NCBI RefSeq assembly: GCF_001083795.1
Contig: NZ_LAVK01000020.1
Span: 1 to 42,642, forward strand
Direction of reading: 5' to 3'
DNA length: 42,642 nucleotides
From: Streptomyces sp. SBT349
GTDB taxonomy: Bacteria > Actinomycetota > Actinomycetes > Streptomycetales > Streptomycetaceae
In this document: positions 11,468 to 19,815 of the stretch, one piece after another
Position numbering within the stretch: position 1 is the stretch's first letter
How the letters are laid out: the number at the start of each line of letters is the position of its first letter
The notes under the pieces: model-generated
Told to the model about the DNA's origin: nothing
Databases searched by the model: none
Seen by the model: the letters and a program-made list of their open reading frames with translations, nothing else
Made by a program: the position numbers and the translations under genes

Positions 11468-12948
11468 GCCGCCAGGAGGGACCGCGGGAGCCCGGCGCCG
11501 CGGCCGGGCCCGCCCGCCGGGCCTTCGTGCTCGGCGCGGGCTCGACCGCCGCGCTCGCCCTCGGCGTCGGGTCGGCCGCCGGAGCCGGGTCGGCCGCCGG
11601 AGCGGACGCCGGAGCGCCGGGGCCGCGGCGGCCGAGCGACGCGCAGGCCGCGGGGATCCTCGCCGGGATACGCCCGCCCCGCTTCCCCCGCCGCACCGTG
11701 TCCATCACCGCCCACGGCGCCGTGGGCGACGGGACCACCGACTGCACGCAGGCCATCGCCCGCGCCATCGCCGCCTGCCACGCCGCCGGCGGCGGCCGCG
11801 TCCTCGTGCCCGCCGGCACGTTCCTCACCGGCGCGGTGCACCTGCGCGACACCATCGACCTGCACCTCGCCGAGGGCGCCACGCTGCGCTTCAGCCGGGA
11901 CCCGGCCGCGTACCTGCCGGTGGTCCACACCCGCTACGAGGGCGTGGAGTGCCTCAACTACTCCCCCTTCGTCTACGCCCACGGCTGCCGGAACATCGCG
12001 CTCACCGGCAGCGGGGTGATCGACGGGCAGGCCGACGACACCCACTGGTGGGACTGGACCAGGGGCCAGGACGGCGGGCCCTCGCCCGAGAGCGGGGACA
12101 AGACCGCGCTGCGCGCCTGGGCCGAGCAGGGCGTGCCCGTCGCGGAACGGGTCTTCGGCGCGGGCCACCACCTGCGGCCGAACATGATCCAGTTCTACGA
12201 CTGCCGCGACGTGCTCATCGAGGGCGTGACGGTCAAGGACTCGCCGATGTGGAACATCCACCCCGTGCTCTGCCGCAACGTCACCGTCCGGGGCGTCACG
12301 GTGGAGAGCCCCGACGGCCCCAACAACGACGGCTGCAACCCCGAGTCCTGCGCCTATGTCCTGATCAAGGACTGCGTCTTCAACACCGGCGACGACTGCA
12401 TCGCCTTCAAGGCCGGGCGTGACGCCGACGGCCGCCGGCTGAACGTCCCCTGCCACAGCGCGCTCGTCGAGGGCTGCGAGATGCGCGACGGCCACGGCGG
12501 CGTCACCATCGGCAGCGAGATGACCGGCGGCGTCCACAACATCCTCGCCCGCGACTGCCGGATGGACAGCCCGCAGCTCGACCGGGCGCTGCGCCTGAAG
12601 TCCAACCCGGTGCGCGGCGGCCACATCACCGACGTCGTGTTCACCGACATCACCGTGGGCACGGTCGGCGACGCCGTGATCGAGATCGCGCTCGACTACG
12701 AGAACGTCGACACCGGCGACCACTACCCGGACGTCCACGGCATCGCGGTGCACCACCTCACCGCCGAGTCGGGCACGCTCGCCTGGAACCTGCTGGGCAA
12801 CGACGCCAACCCCATCCGCGACGTGCTGCTGACCGACTGCGCCTTCGAGGGCATCGAGGAGGGGTACGTCACCGAGAACGTGGAGGGCCTGGTGCTGCGC
12901 GGGGTCACCGTCAACGGCGCGGACGTCGGTGACGGAGGAGGCGCGTGA
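11461..12948 (+). CDS. GH28 polygalacturonase-type hydrolase, Tat-exported
   Basis: A 495-residue right-handed beta-helix protein. An N-terminal twin-arginine signal (R19-R20-A-F-V-L, then an Ala/Gly-rich stretch to about residue 55) predicts export. All GH28 catalytic motifs are present: NND with D290, GDD with D311-D312, GHG with H345 and R378-L-K380. It should hydrolyse alpha-galacturonic linkages in homogalacturonan or rhamnogalacturonan. The ATG overlaps the stop of the GH127-like gene by 7 bases (ATGGTGA); a GTG three bases later is an equal alternative, with GGGAG at 11451-11455 serving either. It is translationally coupled to its neighbours and belongs to the DeoR-controlled operon. 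Endo or exo action cannot be decided from sequence. Confidence 0.9.
   Translation: MVSRQEGPREPGAAAGPARRAFVLGAGSTAALALGVGSAAGAGSAAGADAGAPGPRRPSDAQAAGILAGIRPPRFPRRTVSITAHGAVGDGTTDCTQAIARAIAACHAAGGGRVLVPAGTFLTGAVHLRDTIDLHLAEGATLRFSRDPAAYLPVVHTRYEGVECLNYSPFVYAHGCRNIALTGSGVIDGQADDTHWWDWTRGQDGGPSPESGDKTALRAWAEQGVPVAERVFGAGHHLRPNMIQFYDCRDVLIEGVTVKDSPMWNIHPVLCRNVTVRGVTVESPDGPNNDGCNPESCAYVLIKDCVFNTGDDCIAFKAGRDADGRRLNVPCHSALVEGCEMRDGHGGVTIGSEMTGGVHNILARDCRMDSPQLDRALRLKSNPVRGGHITDVVFTDITVGTVGDAVIEIALDYENVDTGDHYPDVHGIAVHHLTAESGTLAWNLLGNDANPIRDVLLTDCAFEGIEEGYVTENVEGLVLRGVTVNGADVGDGGGA
11714..11796 (+). repeat. Direct DNA repeat shared by the two GH28 genes, copy 1
   Basis: This 83-base stretch inside the first GH28 gene differs from 13048-13130 at only three positions. 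It encodes the conserved start of the beta-helix (GAVGDGTTDCT and the following helix). It marks the two genes as tandem duplicates, with recent conversion or strong constraint here. Confidence 0.85.
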
Positions 12949-14297
12949 ACGCCTCACCGGCCGACCTGGCCAGGCGACAGGCCGACGCCATCGCCGCGCG
13001 CGTGCGCCCGCCGCGCTTCCCCGACCGCGAGTTCCCGGTGACCGACCACGGCGCCGTGGGTGACGGGACCACCGACTGCACGCGGGCCATCGCCCGCGCC
13101 GTCGCCGCCTGCCACGCCGCCGGCGGCGGCCATGTCATCGTGCCCGAGGGCACCTGGGCCACCGGCGCGATCCGGCTGCTCTCCGGCGTGGACCTGCACC
13201 TGCGCGCCGGGGCCACGCTCGCCTTCAGCCGCGACCCGGCCGCGTACCTGCCGCCCGTCCTGACGCGGTTCCAGGGCGTGGAGACCTACGGCTACTCCCC
13301 GCTCGTGTACGCGCACGGCCAGCGGAACATCGCGGTCACCGGCGCCGGCGTGCTGGACGGCCGGGCGGACCCGGACCACTGGTGGCCCTGGTCGGGGCAG
13401 GAGGAGTTCGGCTGGCGGCCCGGCCTGCCGCAGCAGGAGGACGACTGGCCGCTGCTGTGGCGGCAGGCCGAGCGGGGCGACCCCGTCGAGGAGCGGGTCT
13501 ACGCCACCGGCCACCACTTCCGGCCCAACTTCCTGGAGACGTACCGCTGCGAGAACGTCCTCGTCGAGGGCGTCACCTTCGTGCGCTCCCCGATGTGGGT
13601 CATCCACCCGGTGCTCTGCCGCGGCGTCCTCGTGCAGGACGTCACCGTCGACAGCATCGGCCCCAACAACGACGGCTGCGACCCGGAGTCCTGCCGGGAC
13701 GTGGTCATCCGCGGCTGCGTCTTCAACGCGGGCGACGACTGCATCGCCGTCAAGTCGGGCCGGGAGGCCGACGGCCGCCGGGTGAACGTGCCCAGCGAGG
13801 ACATCCTCATCGAGGACTGCGTCATGCTCCACCGCTACGGGGCGATCACCCTGGGCAGCGACATGACCGGCGGCATCCGCAACGTGTTCGCGCGCCGCTG
13901 CCGCATCGGCGGCCCCGGCCTGTACTTCGGCCTCTACATCAAGACCAACTCCGTCCGCGGTGGCTTCGCCGAGAACATCCAGCTGGACGAGCTCACGGTG
14001 ACCCACCTCACCAAGGAGTTCCTCACCTGCGACTTCCACCGCGGCGAGGGTGACACCGGCGCGTACCCCCCGCGGGTGGCGAACATCGGCGTCCGCGACG
14101 TCACCGTCGGGAAGGCCCGGCGCGCCATCCTCGCCCAGGGTTACCCGCACGCCCCCATCCGCGACCTCCGGCTGGCCGACTGCTCCTTCGCCGAACTGGA
14201 CGAGGCCGACCGGCTGGAGCACGTCGAGGGGCTCATCCTGGACGACGTCACCCGGCCGGAACCGACCCCCGAGGACGCCCCTCATGACGCCACCTGA
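12945..14297 (+). CDS. GH28-family protein with altered active site, cytoplasmic
   Basis: A 450-residue paralogue of the preceding gene, without a signal peptide. The acidic triad is kept (D243 in PNNDG; D264-D265 in AGDD). The GHG histidine is replaced by Y298 (HRYGAITLGS) and the RIK arginine by Y331 (LYIKTN). In polygalacturonases the His is near the catalytic centre and the Arg/Lys pair binds the carboxylate of the sugar, so this enzyme may act on another residue or leaving group. GTG 12945 overlaps the upstream stop as GTGA. Export of the first copy and retention of this one suggests a division of labour: outside cleavage, then inside trimming. Family firm, activity open. Confidence 0.85.
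   Translation: MNASPADLARRQADAIAARVRPPRFPDREFPVTDHGAVGDGTTDCTRAIARAVAACHAAGGGHVIVPEGTWATGAIRLLSGVDLHLRAGATLAFSRDPAAYLPPVLTRFQGVETYGYSPLVYAHGQRNIAVTGAGVLDGRADPDHWWPWSGQEEFGWRPGLPQQEDDWPLLWRQAERGDPVEERVYATGHHFRPNFLETYRCENVLVEGVTFVRSPMWVIHPVLCRGVLVQDVTVDSIGPNNDGCDPESCRDVVIRGCVFNAGDDCIAVKSGREADGRRVNVPSEDILIEDCVMLHRYGAITLGSDMTGGIRNVFARRCRIGGPGLYFGLYIKTNSVRGGFAENIQLDELTVTHLTKEFLTCDFHRGEGDTGAYPPRVANIGVRDVTVGKARRAILAQGYPHAPIRDLRLADCSFAELDEADRLEHVEGLILDDVTRPEPTPEDAPHDAT
13048..13130 (+). repeat. Direct DNA repeat shared by the two GH28 genes, copy 2
   Basis: Matches 11714-11796 at 80 of 83 positions, in the equivalent place of the second GH28 gene. Confidence 0.85.
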
Positions 14298-16020
14298 CAC
14301 CCCAGGCCCCGACCCCGCCCCCGTTGCGCCCGACCTCGCGGCGCCCGGGACCACGCCGGGGCGCCACGACTGGTGCCCCTGGTTGTACTTCGGCTCCGCC
14401 ACCGACGCCGAGCGCGGCGCGCAGCGCGCCTGGCAGCGAGGGCTGACCGAGCGGCTGGCCGCGCGGGGCGGCGAGACGGAACTCACCGGGGACGTCTACC
14501 TGTCCCCCTGGGCCGGGGTCCTCACCGACCGGCTGACCATGGGGGAACGCTCCTACGTCGCCGCCCACGCCTACGTCACCGACGAGGTGACGATGGGCCG
14601 CGACTGCACGGTCAACCCCTACACGGTCGTGCGCGGCCGGGTGCGCATGGGCGACGGGGTACGCGTCGGGGCGCACAGCTCCGTGCTGGGCTTCAACCAC
14701 TCGGCCGCCCCCGACCGGCCCGTCCACAAGCAGCCGCTCGTCTCGCGGGGGATCGAGATCGGCGACGACGTGTGGATCGGCTCGCACGCCGTCGTCCTGG
14801 ACGGGGTCTCCATCGGCGCGCACTGCGTGATCGGCGCGGGCGCGGTGGTCACGCGCGACCTGCCCGAGTGGTCGGTCGCCGCCGGCAACCCGGCGCGGGT
14901 GCTGCGCGACCGCAGGGACCCCCCGGCGGCGCGCGCCGCCGGGGCGGCGGCGGGGCCGCGCTGCCTGGAGGCGCGGCTGGAGGGATTCGCCGCGCGCGCC
15001 CGCGAGCAGGCGCCGCGGGTGCTGGCCCGCTGCCTGGGCGAGGCACCCGACGGCAGCCCGGCGTACACCGACCGGCCGGGCGCGCCCCGCACCGTCCGGG
15101 CGGACTGCGACGCCGTCGAGATCGCGCACCTGCTGCTCGGCGGCCGGCCGCCCGGCATCGGCGCCGAGGACCTGGTCGCCCGGCTGCGCGGGGCGCAGGA
15201 CCCGGCGACCGGACTCGTCCCCGAGCACGGGGCCGGGCCGCCGACGCTGGACGACGACAGCGCGATGTACCACATCCTGTGCGTCGGCTACGCGCTCACG
15301 CTGCTCGGCTCCGGCTTCGAGCACCCCGTGCGGGCGGTCCACGAGCTGAGCCCGACGGAGCTCACGGCCCGGCTGGAGGCGTTGCCGTGGGAACGCGCGG
15401 CCTGGCGCTCGGGCCACTGGGTGGACGGCGTCGGCACGGGAATCCTGGTGAACCTGGAGGGCTTCGGCCTGCGCGCGCCGGCCGCCGACACCCTCTTCGG
15501 CTGGCTGCTCACCCATGCCGACCCCTGGCACGGCCTGTGGGGCAGCCCCGGCGCGGAGGACCGCTGGCTCCAGCCGGTCAACGGCCTCTACCGGCTCTCG
15601 CGCGGCACCTTCGCCCAGTTCGGGCTCGGGCTGCCGTACCCGGAGCGAGCCGTGGACACCGTCCTCACCCACAGCGCGGACGCCGCGTTCTTCGGGGCGG
15701 GCCGGGGCAACGCGTGCAACGTCCTCGACGTCATCCACCCGCTCTGGTCGTGCGCCCGGCAGACCACGCACCGGCTGGAGGAGGGCCGCCGGTGGGCCCG
15801 CCGGCAGCTCGACCGCCTGCTCGACGGCTGGCGGGACGGGGAGGGCTTCGCCTTCGCGCTGGTGCCCGGCGCCGGGCCGCGCCATCAACCGGGCCTCCAG
15901 GGCACCGAGATGTGGCTGGCCATCGCCTGGCTGCTGGCCGACCACCTCGGGGTGAGCGAGGCCCTCGGCTACCGCCCGGCGGGCGTCCACCGCCCCGGCC
16001 CGGCCCGCCTCGGCCTGTAG
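14284..16020 (+). CDS. Left-handed beta-helix acetyltransferase fused to a helical domain
   Basis: A 578-residue protein. Residues about 70-210 are a hexapeptide-repeat acyltransferase like maltose/galactoside O-acetyltransferases (VTMGRDCTVNPYTVV, IEIGDDVWIGSHAVV, IGAGAVVTRDLPEWSV, AAGNPARVL), with a candidate catalytic histidine at H139 in the loop GFNHSAAPDRPVH. Residues about 230-560 are a separate helical domain resembling an alpha-toroid (repeats around DDDSAMYHILCVGYAL, WHGLWGSPG, GTEMWLAIAWLLADHL) that I do not recognise. Ordinary sugar acetyltransferases end near 200 residues, so the fusion is unusual. ATG 14284 overlaps the GH28 stop by 14 bases, with GAGGA at 14271-14275. It may add or remove acetyl groups on pectic sugars; the toroid may bind the glycan. 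No signal peptide. Confidence 0.75.
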   Translation: MTPPDTPGPDPAPVAPDLAAPGTTPGRHDWCPWLYFGSATDAERGAQRAWQRGLTERLAARGGETELTGDVYLSPWAGVLTDRLTMGERSYVAAHAYVTDEVTMGRDCTVNPYTVVRGRVRMGDGVRVGAHSSVLGFNHSAAPDRPVHKQPLVSRGIEIGDDVWIGSHAVVLDGVSIGAHCVIGAGAVVTRDLPEWSVAAGNPARVLRDRRDPPAARAAGAAAGPRCLEARLEGFAARAREQAPRVLARCLGEAPDGSPAYTDRPGAPRTVRADCDAVEIAHLLLGGRPPGIGAEDLVARLRGAQDPATGLVPEHGAGPPTLDDDSAMYHILCVGYALTLLGSGFEHPVRAVHELSPTELTARLEALPWERAAWRSGHWVDGVGTGILVNLEGFGLRAPAADTLFGWLLTHADPWHGLWGSPGAEDRWLQPVNGLYRLSRGTFAQFGLGLPYPERAVDTVLTHSADAAFFGAGRGNACNVLDVIHPLWSCARQTTHRLEEGRRWARRQLDRLLDGWRDGEGFAFALVPGAGPRHQPGLQGTEMWLAIAWLLADHLGVSEALGYRPAGVHRPGPARLGL

Positions 16021-16039
16021 GGTCCGGCCTTCGGGACCC
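16020..16039. terminator. Short hairpin after the acetyltransferase gene
   Basis: GGGTCC (16020-16025) pairs with GGACCC (16034-16039) around an 8-base loop, between two convergent genes. The stem is short and no T-run follows, so it is a weak candidate terminator. Confidence 0.35.
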
Positions 16040-16066
16040 GGCCGCGCGCCGCCCCGGTGGCGGGGG

Positions 16067-18118
16067 TCAGCCCTCCGCCGCCGGGGCGGCGCGCAGGCGC
16101 AGGGCGTTGGCGAGCACCTGGGCCGTCACCCAGGACGGGTTCCAGGTGTTGCTGGTGCCCCGCGCCTGCCAGTGGGTGGGGAAGAAGCCCTCGGCCTGCT
16201 CGCCGGGGCCGTCGAAGTCCCACTCCCCCGGCCGGGCGCAGATGCCCTGGCCCATCGCGTGGATCATCGTGTCGGCCAGCGCGGTGTACTCCGGGCGCCC
16301 GGCGAGCTCGCCGAAGCGGGCCAGCTCGTGGACCGGGAAGAACACGTCCACGTGGTGGTTCTGCACGCTGACGGCCGGCCACCCGGTGGCGTCGAAGCCG
16401 CGCTCGCGCAGCGGGGAGCCGGGCGGGTAGGCGGGATTCCACTGGTAGACCCAGGTGAGCAGCCAGTCGGCCGCCGCCGCGGCCCACGCGCGGTAACGGC
16501 TCTCGCCGGTGAGCAGCAGCAGTTCGTAGGCGCTCAGGAAGAACGCGATGCCCCCCTCCTTGTCCTCGCACGCCGCGTCCAGGGTGGCGTGCGCGAAGGG
16601 CGTGGCGAAGTCGTCGGCGTGGGCCCGCTGGTAGCGCCCCAGCAGCTCGGCGGCGGTGGCCAGGAGCGCCGGTGAGGGCGTCACCCGCTGGGCCCGCAGC
16701 AGCGCCAGGACGCACGGCAGCCCCGCGGCGCCCGGCGGCTCGGGCAGCGGCGCCCCGTCCGCCGAAGCCCAGCCGAGCGGCACCAGGCCGTCGGGGAGCA
16801 GGCCGCGGCACACGGCGTCGAGCCCCTGGTCCAGGGCGGTGACCCAGGATTCCGGCACGGCGCGGCCGTGCTCGCGCAGCAGCGCGATCACGTCGGCCAG
16901 GTCGCCCAGCGTGTCGCCGAACGCGCGCGCGGAGACGAAGGGGCGGCCCCCGCGCTCGAACCCGGTCCAGCGGCGCTCCCCGAGGTGATAGAAGCTCAGC
17001 CGCAGGCCGGGCGGCGCCCCCCGGGCGCTGCCGTCGAGGTAGAAGTCGACCGCGCGCCGGCAGCGCTCCAGCCGCCACTCCTCGCCGCGTTCGAGGCCGA
17101 GCCGCGCGTCGCACCACGCCAGCCGCAGGCACTGGCCGGTCCAGCCGTACATGAAGCCCGGCGCGTGGCCGGGCCCGGGGAACTTCACGTACCCGGCGGC
17201 GCCCGCCGCCTCGCGCCAACGGCGGTCCAGGGCCGCGGTCTTCAGCTCGACGATTCCGTCCAGGGACAGCGGCCGGGCGCCGGAGGGCGCGTACCGCCGC
17301 AGCCCGTGGTGGACCAGGTCGCGGAAGCCGTGGCCGGGGCGCTCGGGCCGCCCCCAGCGCAGGGCGTGCCGGAGCGTCAGGGCGGCGCCGGGGGCGAGGT
17401 CGCGGTAGCCGCCGTGGTGGGGCGCGGTGGTCGCCTTGTGCGTGTAGGCCACGTCCGGCCGGCCGTCGAACATCACCGGGCCGCTCAGGGCGAGCAGGGC
17501 CGTCCCCTCCCGCGCGACCGCGCCCAGGGAACCCTCGCCGGGGTCGCGCGCGTACAGCGTCAGGAAACGGTCGCCGCCGGGACCGTGCCACTCCGCGTGG
17601 ACGCCGGGGACGGGCAGCCGGTGCTCCTCGACGACGAGCCCGCCGCCCCGCGGGCCCACGCCGAGCCGGGGCACGGTGCGGTCCGGATCGGCGGAGGGGT
17701 TGCCGCGGTAGAGGACTCCCGGGAGGGTCACCGAGGCGGCCGTGGCGTCCGGGAGGGGAAGCGCCAGGCCGACGACGACGTCCCGCAGCGGGCGCTCGCC
17801 CGCGTTGCGCCAGGTCACCTCCGTGTGCAGCGCGCCCTCGCCGAAGGCGAACGTGGCCTCGGCCTCCAGCGGGCCGACGGCGCAGCGCGCGGTGAGCCCG
17901 GCGCCGGAGCGGTGGACGGTGGTCCCGCCGGCGCCGGGGAACGCCGGGCGCCAGGGCCGTCCGACGGAGACGGCCAGCAGGTCCCCCAGGCCGGCGGTGA
18001 GGTAGCGGCCGTCGTCGCGGGACAGGCTCAGCCGCGCGTCCGGGCCCCCGGCCTCGATCTCCAGGACCATTCCCTCGCTCTCGACGCGCAGCGTGCGCGC
18101 CGCCCCGGATGCGTTCAT
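16067..18118 (-). CDS. Unrecognised protein: beta-sandwich plus (alpha/alpha) barrel
   Basis: A 683-residue protein without a signal peptide that I cannot place in a named family. The first 300 residues are rich in beta strands and look like the supersandwich found in front of many helical-barrel glycosidases and lyases. The remainder is helical, with repeating aromatic motifs (FMYGWTGQCLRLAW, GWPAVSVQNHHVDVFFPVHE, NTWNPSWVTAQVLANAL) typical of (alpha/alpha)6 carbohydrate enzymes. Histidine/aspartate-rich NHHVDVF is a possible active-site segment. Start: ATG 18118 with AAGGGG just upstream. It is divergent from a sugar-binding protein across an intergenic region carrying a predicted GntR site, so it probably belongs to the same regulon. 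A new glycosidase or lyase is a reasonable guess, not a demonstrated one. Confidence 0.6.
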   Translation of the reverse strand: MNASGAARTLRVESEGMVLEIEAGGPDARLSLSRDDGRYLTAGLGDLLAVSVGRPWRPAFPGAGGTTVHRSGAGLTARCAVGPLEAEATFAFGEGALHTEVTWRNAGERPLRDVVVGLALPLPDATAASVTLPGVLYRGNPSADPDRTVPRLGVGPRGGGLVVEEHRLPVPGVHAEWHGPGGDRFLTLYARDPGEGSLGAVAREGTALLALSGPVMFDGRPDVAYTHKATTAPHHGGYRDLAPGAALTLRHALRWGRPERPGHGFRDLVHHGLRRYAPSGARPLSLDGIVELKTAALDRRWREAAGAAGYVKFPGPGHAPGFMYGWTGQCLRLAWCDARLGLERGEEWRLERCRRAVDFYLDGSARGAPPGLRLSFYHLGERRWTGFERGGRPFVSARAFGDTLGDLADVIALLREHGRAVPESWVTALDQGLDAVCRGLLPDGLVPLGWASADGAPLPEPPGAAGLPCVLALLRAQRVTPSPALLATAAELLGRYQRAHADDFATPFAHATLDAACEDKEGGIAFFLSAYELLLLTGESRYRAWAAAAADWLLTWVYQWNPAYPPGSPLRERGFDATGWPAVSVQNHHVDVFFPVHELARFGELAGRPEYTALADTMIHAMGQGICARPGEWDFDGPGEQAEGFFPTHWQARGTSNTWNPSWVTAQVLANALRLRAAPAAEG

Positions 18119-18176
18119 GGCTCCCCTTTCGTCCGGCGGCGCGGACTCGTGCCACGCACTGGGCGCTGCACGAGTG

Positions 18177-18207
18177 TTGACGCCCCTGCCGCTCCACCCC
18201 GGATAAT
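18177..18207 (+). promoter_or_regulatory. Candidate promoter of the sugar-binding-protein gene
   Basis: -35 TTGACG (18177-18182) and -10 GATAAT (18202-18207) with a 19-base spacer, slightly longer than ideal. The -35 hexamer is the same as in the other promoters of this window. The predicted GntR site begins at the last base of the -10. Confidence 0.5.
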
Positions 18208-18227
18208 GGCATTCATATGGTATGCCA
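18207..18227. promoter_or_regulatory. Predicted GntR operator, site A
   Basis: TGGCAT and ATGCCA arms separated by 9 bases. The right half contains TGGTATGCCA (18218-18227), which matches YGGYATRCCA, the pattern seen twice beside the GntR gene 12.6 kb away. The site lies between the divergent genes at 18118 and 18279 and overlaps the expected transcription start of the latter. Confidence 0.6.
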
Positions 18228-18278
18228 CCTCGTGCACAACTGGGCGTCTCAATCTCCGGCAGAAGGAGCAGTGTGACC

Positions 18279-19766
18279 ATGAGTGAGGGCTCGAAGGCCG
18301 AACGGAAGGCCCGACCGCTGTCCCGCAGGACGTTCGTCGGGGCGGGCGCCCTGGCGGGTGCCGCCGGCGCCGGCGCGTCGCTCCTGACCCCGGGCGCGGC
18401 CGGGGCAGCGGCCGTTCCCCGCGCACCCAGCCGGTATGCCACCCGCTCCGGAGCGGCCTGCACCCCGGTCCCCAACCGCTACGACGAGCCGTTCGAGGTC
18501 TGCGACGACGAGCTGTTCGTCTTCGTCGCCAACTACAAGCCGTTCGAGATCGCCGGCTTCTTCGACACCGTCATCGGGAACGGGCTGGCCGCCGCGTTCC
18601 CCGACGTCCCGCTGAAGGTCGCCGTCTGGGACCAGCCGGTCCGCTACGAGGACCTCCAGGCGGCCGGCGTGGTCCCCGACATCATCATCGACGACCCGCG
18701 CCGGCGGATCGACCGCGACCTGGAGCCGCGCGGCTGGCTGAGCGACCTCACCGGCGACCTGGCGAGCGCCGGCATCGACCTCGGCACCCTCAACCCGGCG
18801 GCGGTGGAGCTGATCAGGTCCCGCTCGGACGGCGGCGTCTACGGGGTACCGCTGCTGGTCGACGACTTCGTGCTGCTCCACAACAAGAAGATCTTCGACC
18901 GCTTCGACGTGCCGTACCCGACCAACGGCATGACCTACGACCGCGCGTTCCGGCTGGCCGAGCGGCTGACCAGGGAGGTGGACCTGGTCGCCTACAAGGG
19001 CTACCTCCAGCACCCGGACAACTACCTGGACTTCAACCAGCTCGGGCTCTACCCGTTCCTGGCGACCGGCAGCGAGAACCCCGCGCCGGAGGACATCCGG
19101 GTGGACATCACCTCGGCGGGCTGGCAACGGCTGGGCGCCAGCATGGAGCGCTTCCTGCTCATCCCGCGGAACATCTTCACGTCCGTGGACGACTTCTTCC
19201 AGACCGGCCATGTGGCCATGGCCGTCGACACCCTCTGGAAGTTCAACGCCTACGCGCTGAACGAGATGTACATCGACCCCGCGGACCTGGAGCAGTGGCG
19301 GGGTCTGGCGGAGAACGTCGACCTCGCCGTCACCTCCGTGCCCGTCCTGGGCGGGGGCGAGGAGTCCACGTACCAGCCCAACACCCTCGCGGCCTACCTG
19401 CCGCCGCAGTCGGCCAAGCGGCGGCAGGCGCTCGACGTCCTGAAGTGGCTCGTCTCCGAGGAGGCGCAGGTCACGCTCTCCTCCTACGGCATCAAGCCCG
19501 CGCTGCGCTCCGACGCCGTCGTCGACGCCTTCGGCAGCGCCTCCCCGGCGCTGGCCGGCATCGACACCTCCGGCGTCTTCTGGGGCGACAACGCGGCGGT
19601 GAGCGGCTACGAGCAGACCGAGTACTGGGATCTCCCGCTGTACATGGTCTTCCGCCAGCACGTGCTCAAGGACGGGCTGTCCGTCGCCTCCGCGCTCACC
19701 GTCACGGAGACCGAGGACATCCCGAACTACATCCGCGCCCAGGCGGAGGCCGGCTTCGACTGGTGA
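18279..19766 (+). CDS. Tat-exported sugar-binding protein, ABC family 1
   Basis: A 495-residue extracellular solute-binding protein of the carbohydrate (family 1) type. The signal peptide carries a twin-arginine motif (S15-R16-R17-T-F-V) and ends near residue 45. There is no clear lipobox, so membrane anchoring is uncertain. The family pattern is visible in the VYGVPLLVDDFVLLHNKKIF segment, the FFQTGHVAMAVD motif and the C-terminal ALDVLKWLVSEEAQ. No family-1 (CUT1) permease genes lie nearby, so it must use a distant or shared permease, or act as a scavenging binder. AAGGAG at 18263-18268 serves ATG 18279; GTG 18273 is an alternative. A predicted GntR site overlaps its promoter. The gene is monocistronic, followed by a strong hairpin. 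Confidence 0.82.
   Translation: MSEGSKAERKARPLSRRTFVGAGALAGAAGAGASLLTPGAAGAAAVPRAPSRYATRSGAACTPVPNRYDEPFEVCDDELFVFVANYKPFEIAGFFDTVIGNGLAAAFPDVPLKVAVWDQPVRYEDLQAAGVVPDIIIDDPRRRIDRDLEPRGWLSDLTGDLASAGIDLGTLNPAAVELIRSRSDGGVYGVPLLVDDFVLLHNKKIFDRFDVPYPTNGMTYDRAFRLAERLTREVDLVAYKGYLQHPDNYLDFNQLGLYPFLATGSENPAPEDIRVDITSAGWQRLGASMERFLLIPRNIFTSVDDFFQTGHVAMAVDTLWKFNAYALNEMYIDPADLEQWRGLAENVDLAVTSVPVLGGGEESTYQPNTLAAYLPPQSAKRRQALDVLKWLVSEEAQVTLSSYGIKPALRSDAVVDAFGSASPALAGIDTSGVFWGDNAAVSGYEQTEYWDLPLYMVFRQHVLKDGLSVASALTVTETEDIPNYIRAQAEAGFDW
18432..18441. promoter_or_regulatory. Internal YGGYATRCCA match
   Basis: CGGTATGCCA inside the sugar-binding-protein gene, identical to the GntR site at 30794-30803 and 205 bases downstream of site A. 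It could be a roadblock or looping site, but chance within coding DNA is possible. Confidence 0.3.
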
Positions 19767-19774
19767 GGGCGGGG

Positions 19775-19815
19775 CCGCCGGGCGCCGCGCGGCTCAGGCC
19801 GCGGGCGCCCGGCGG
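19775..19815. terminator. Strong bidirectional hairpin between convergent genes
   Basis: A perfect 12-base stem, 19775-19786 with 19804-19815, continues after a one-base bulge into six more pairs (19788-19793 with 19798-19803) closed by the loop TCAG. There is no T-run, as is common for actinomycete terminators. It separates the sugar-binding-protein gene from the end of the nine-gene minus-strand operon. The stop codon of the last minus-strand gene lies at its apex (19794-19796). Confidence 0.75.
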
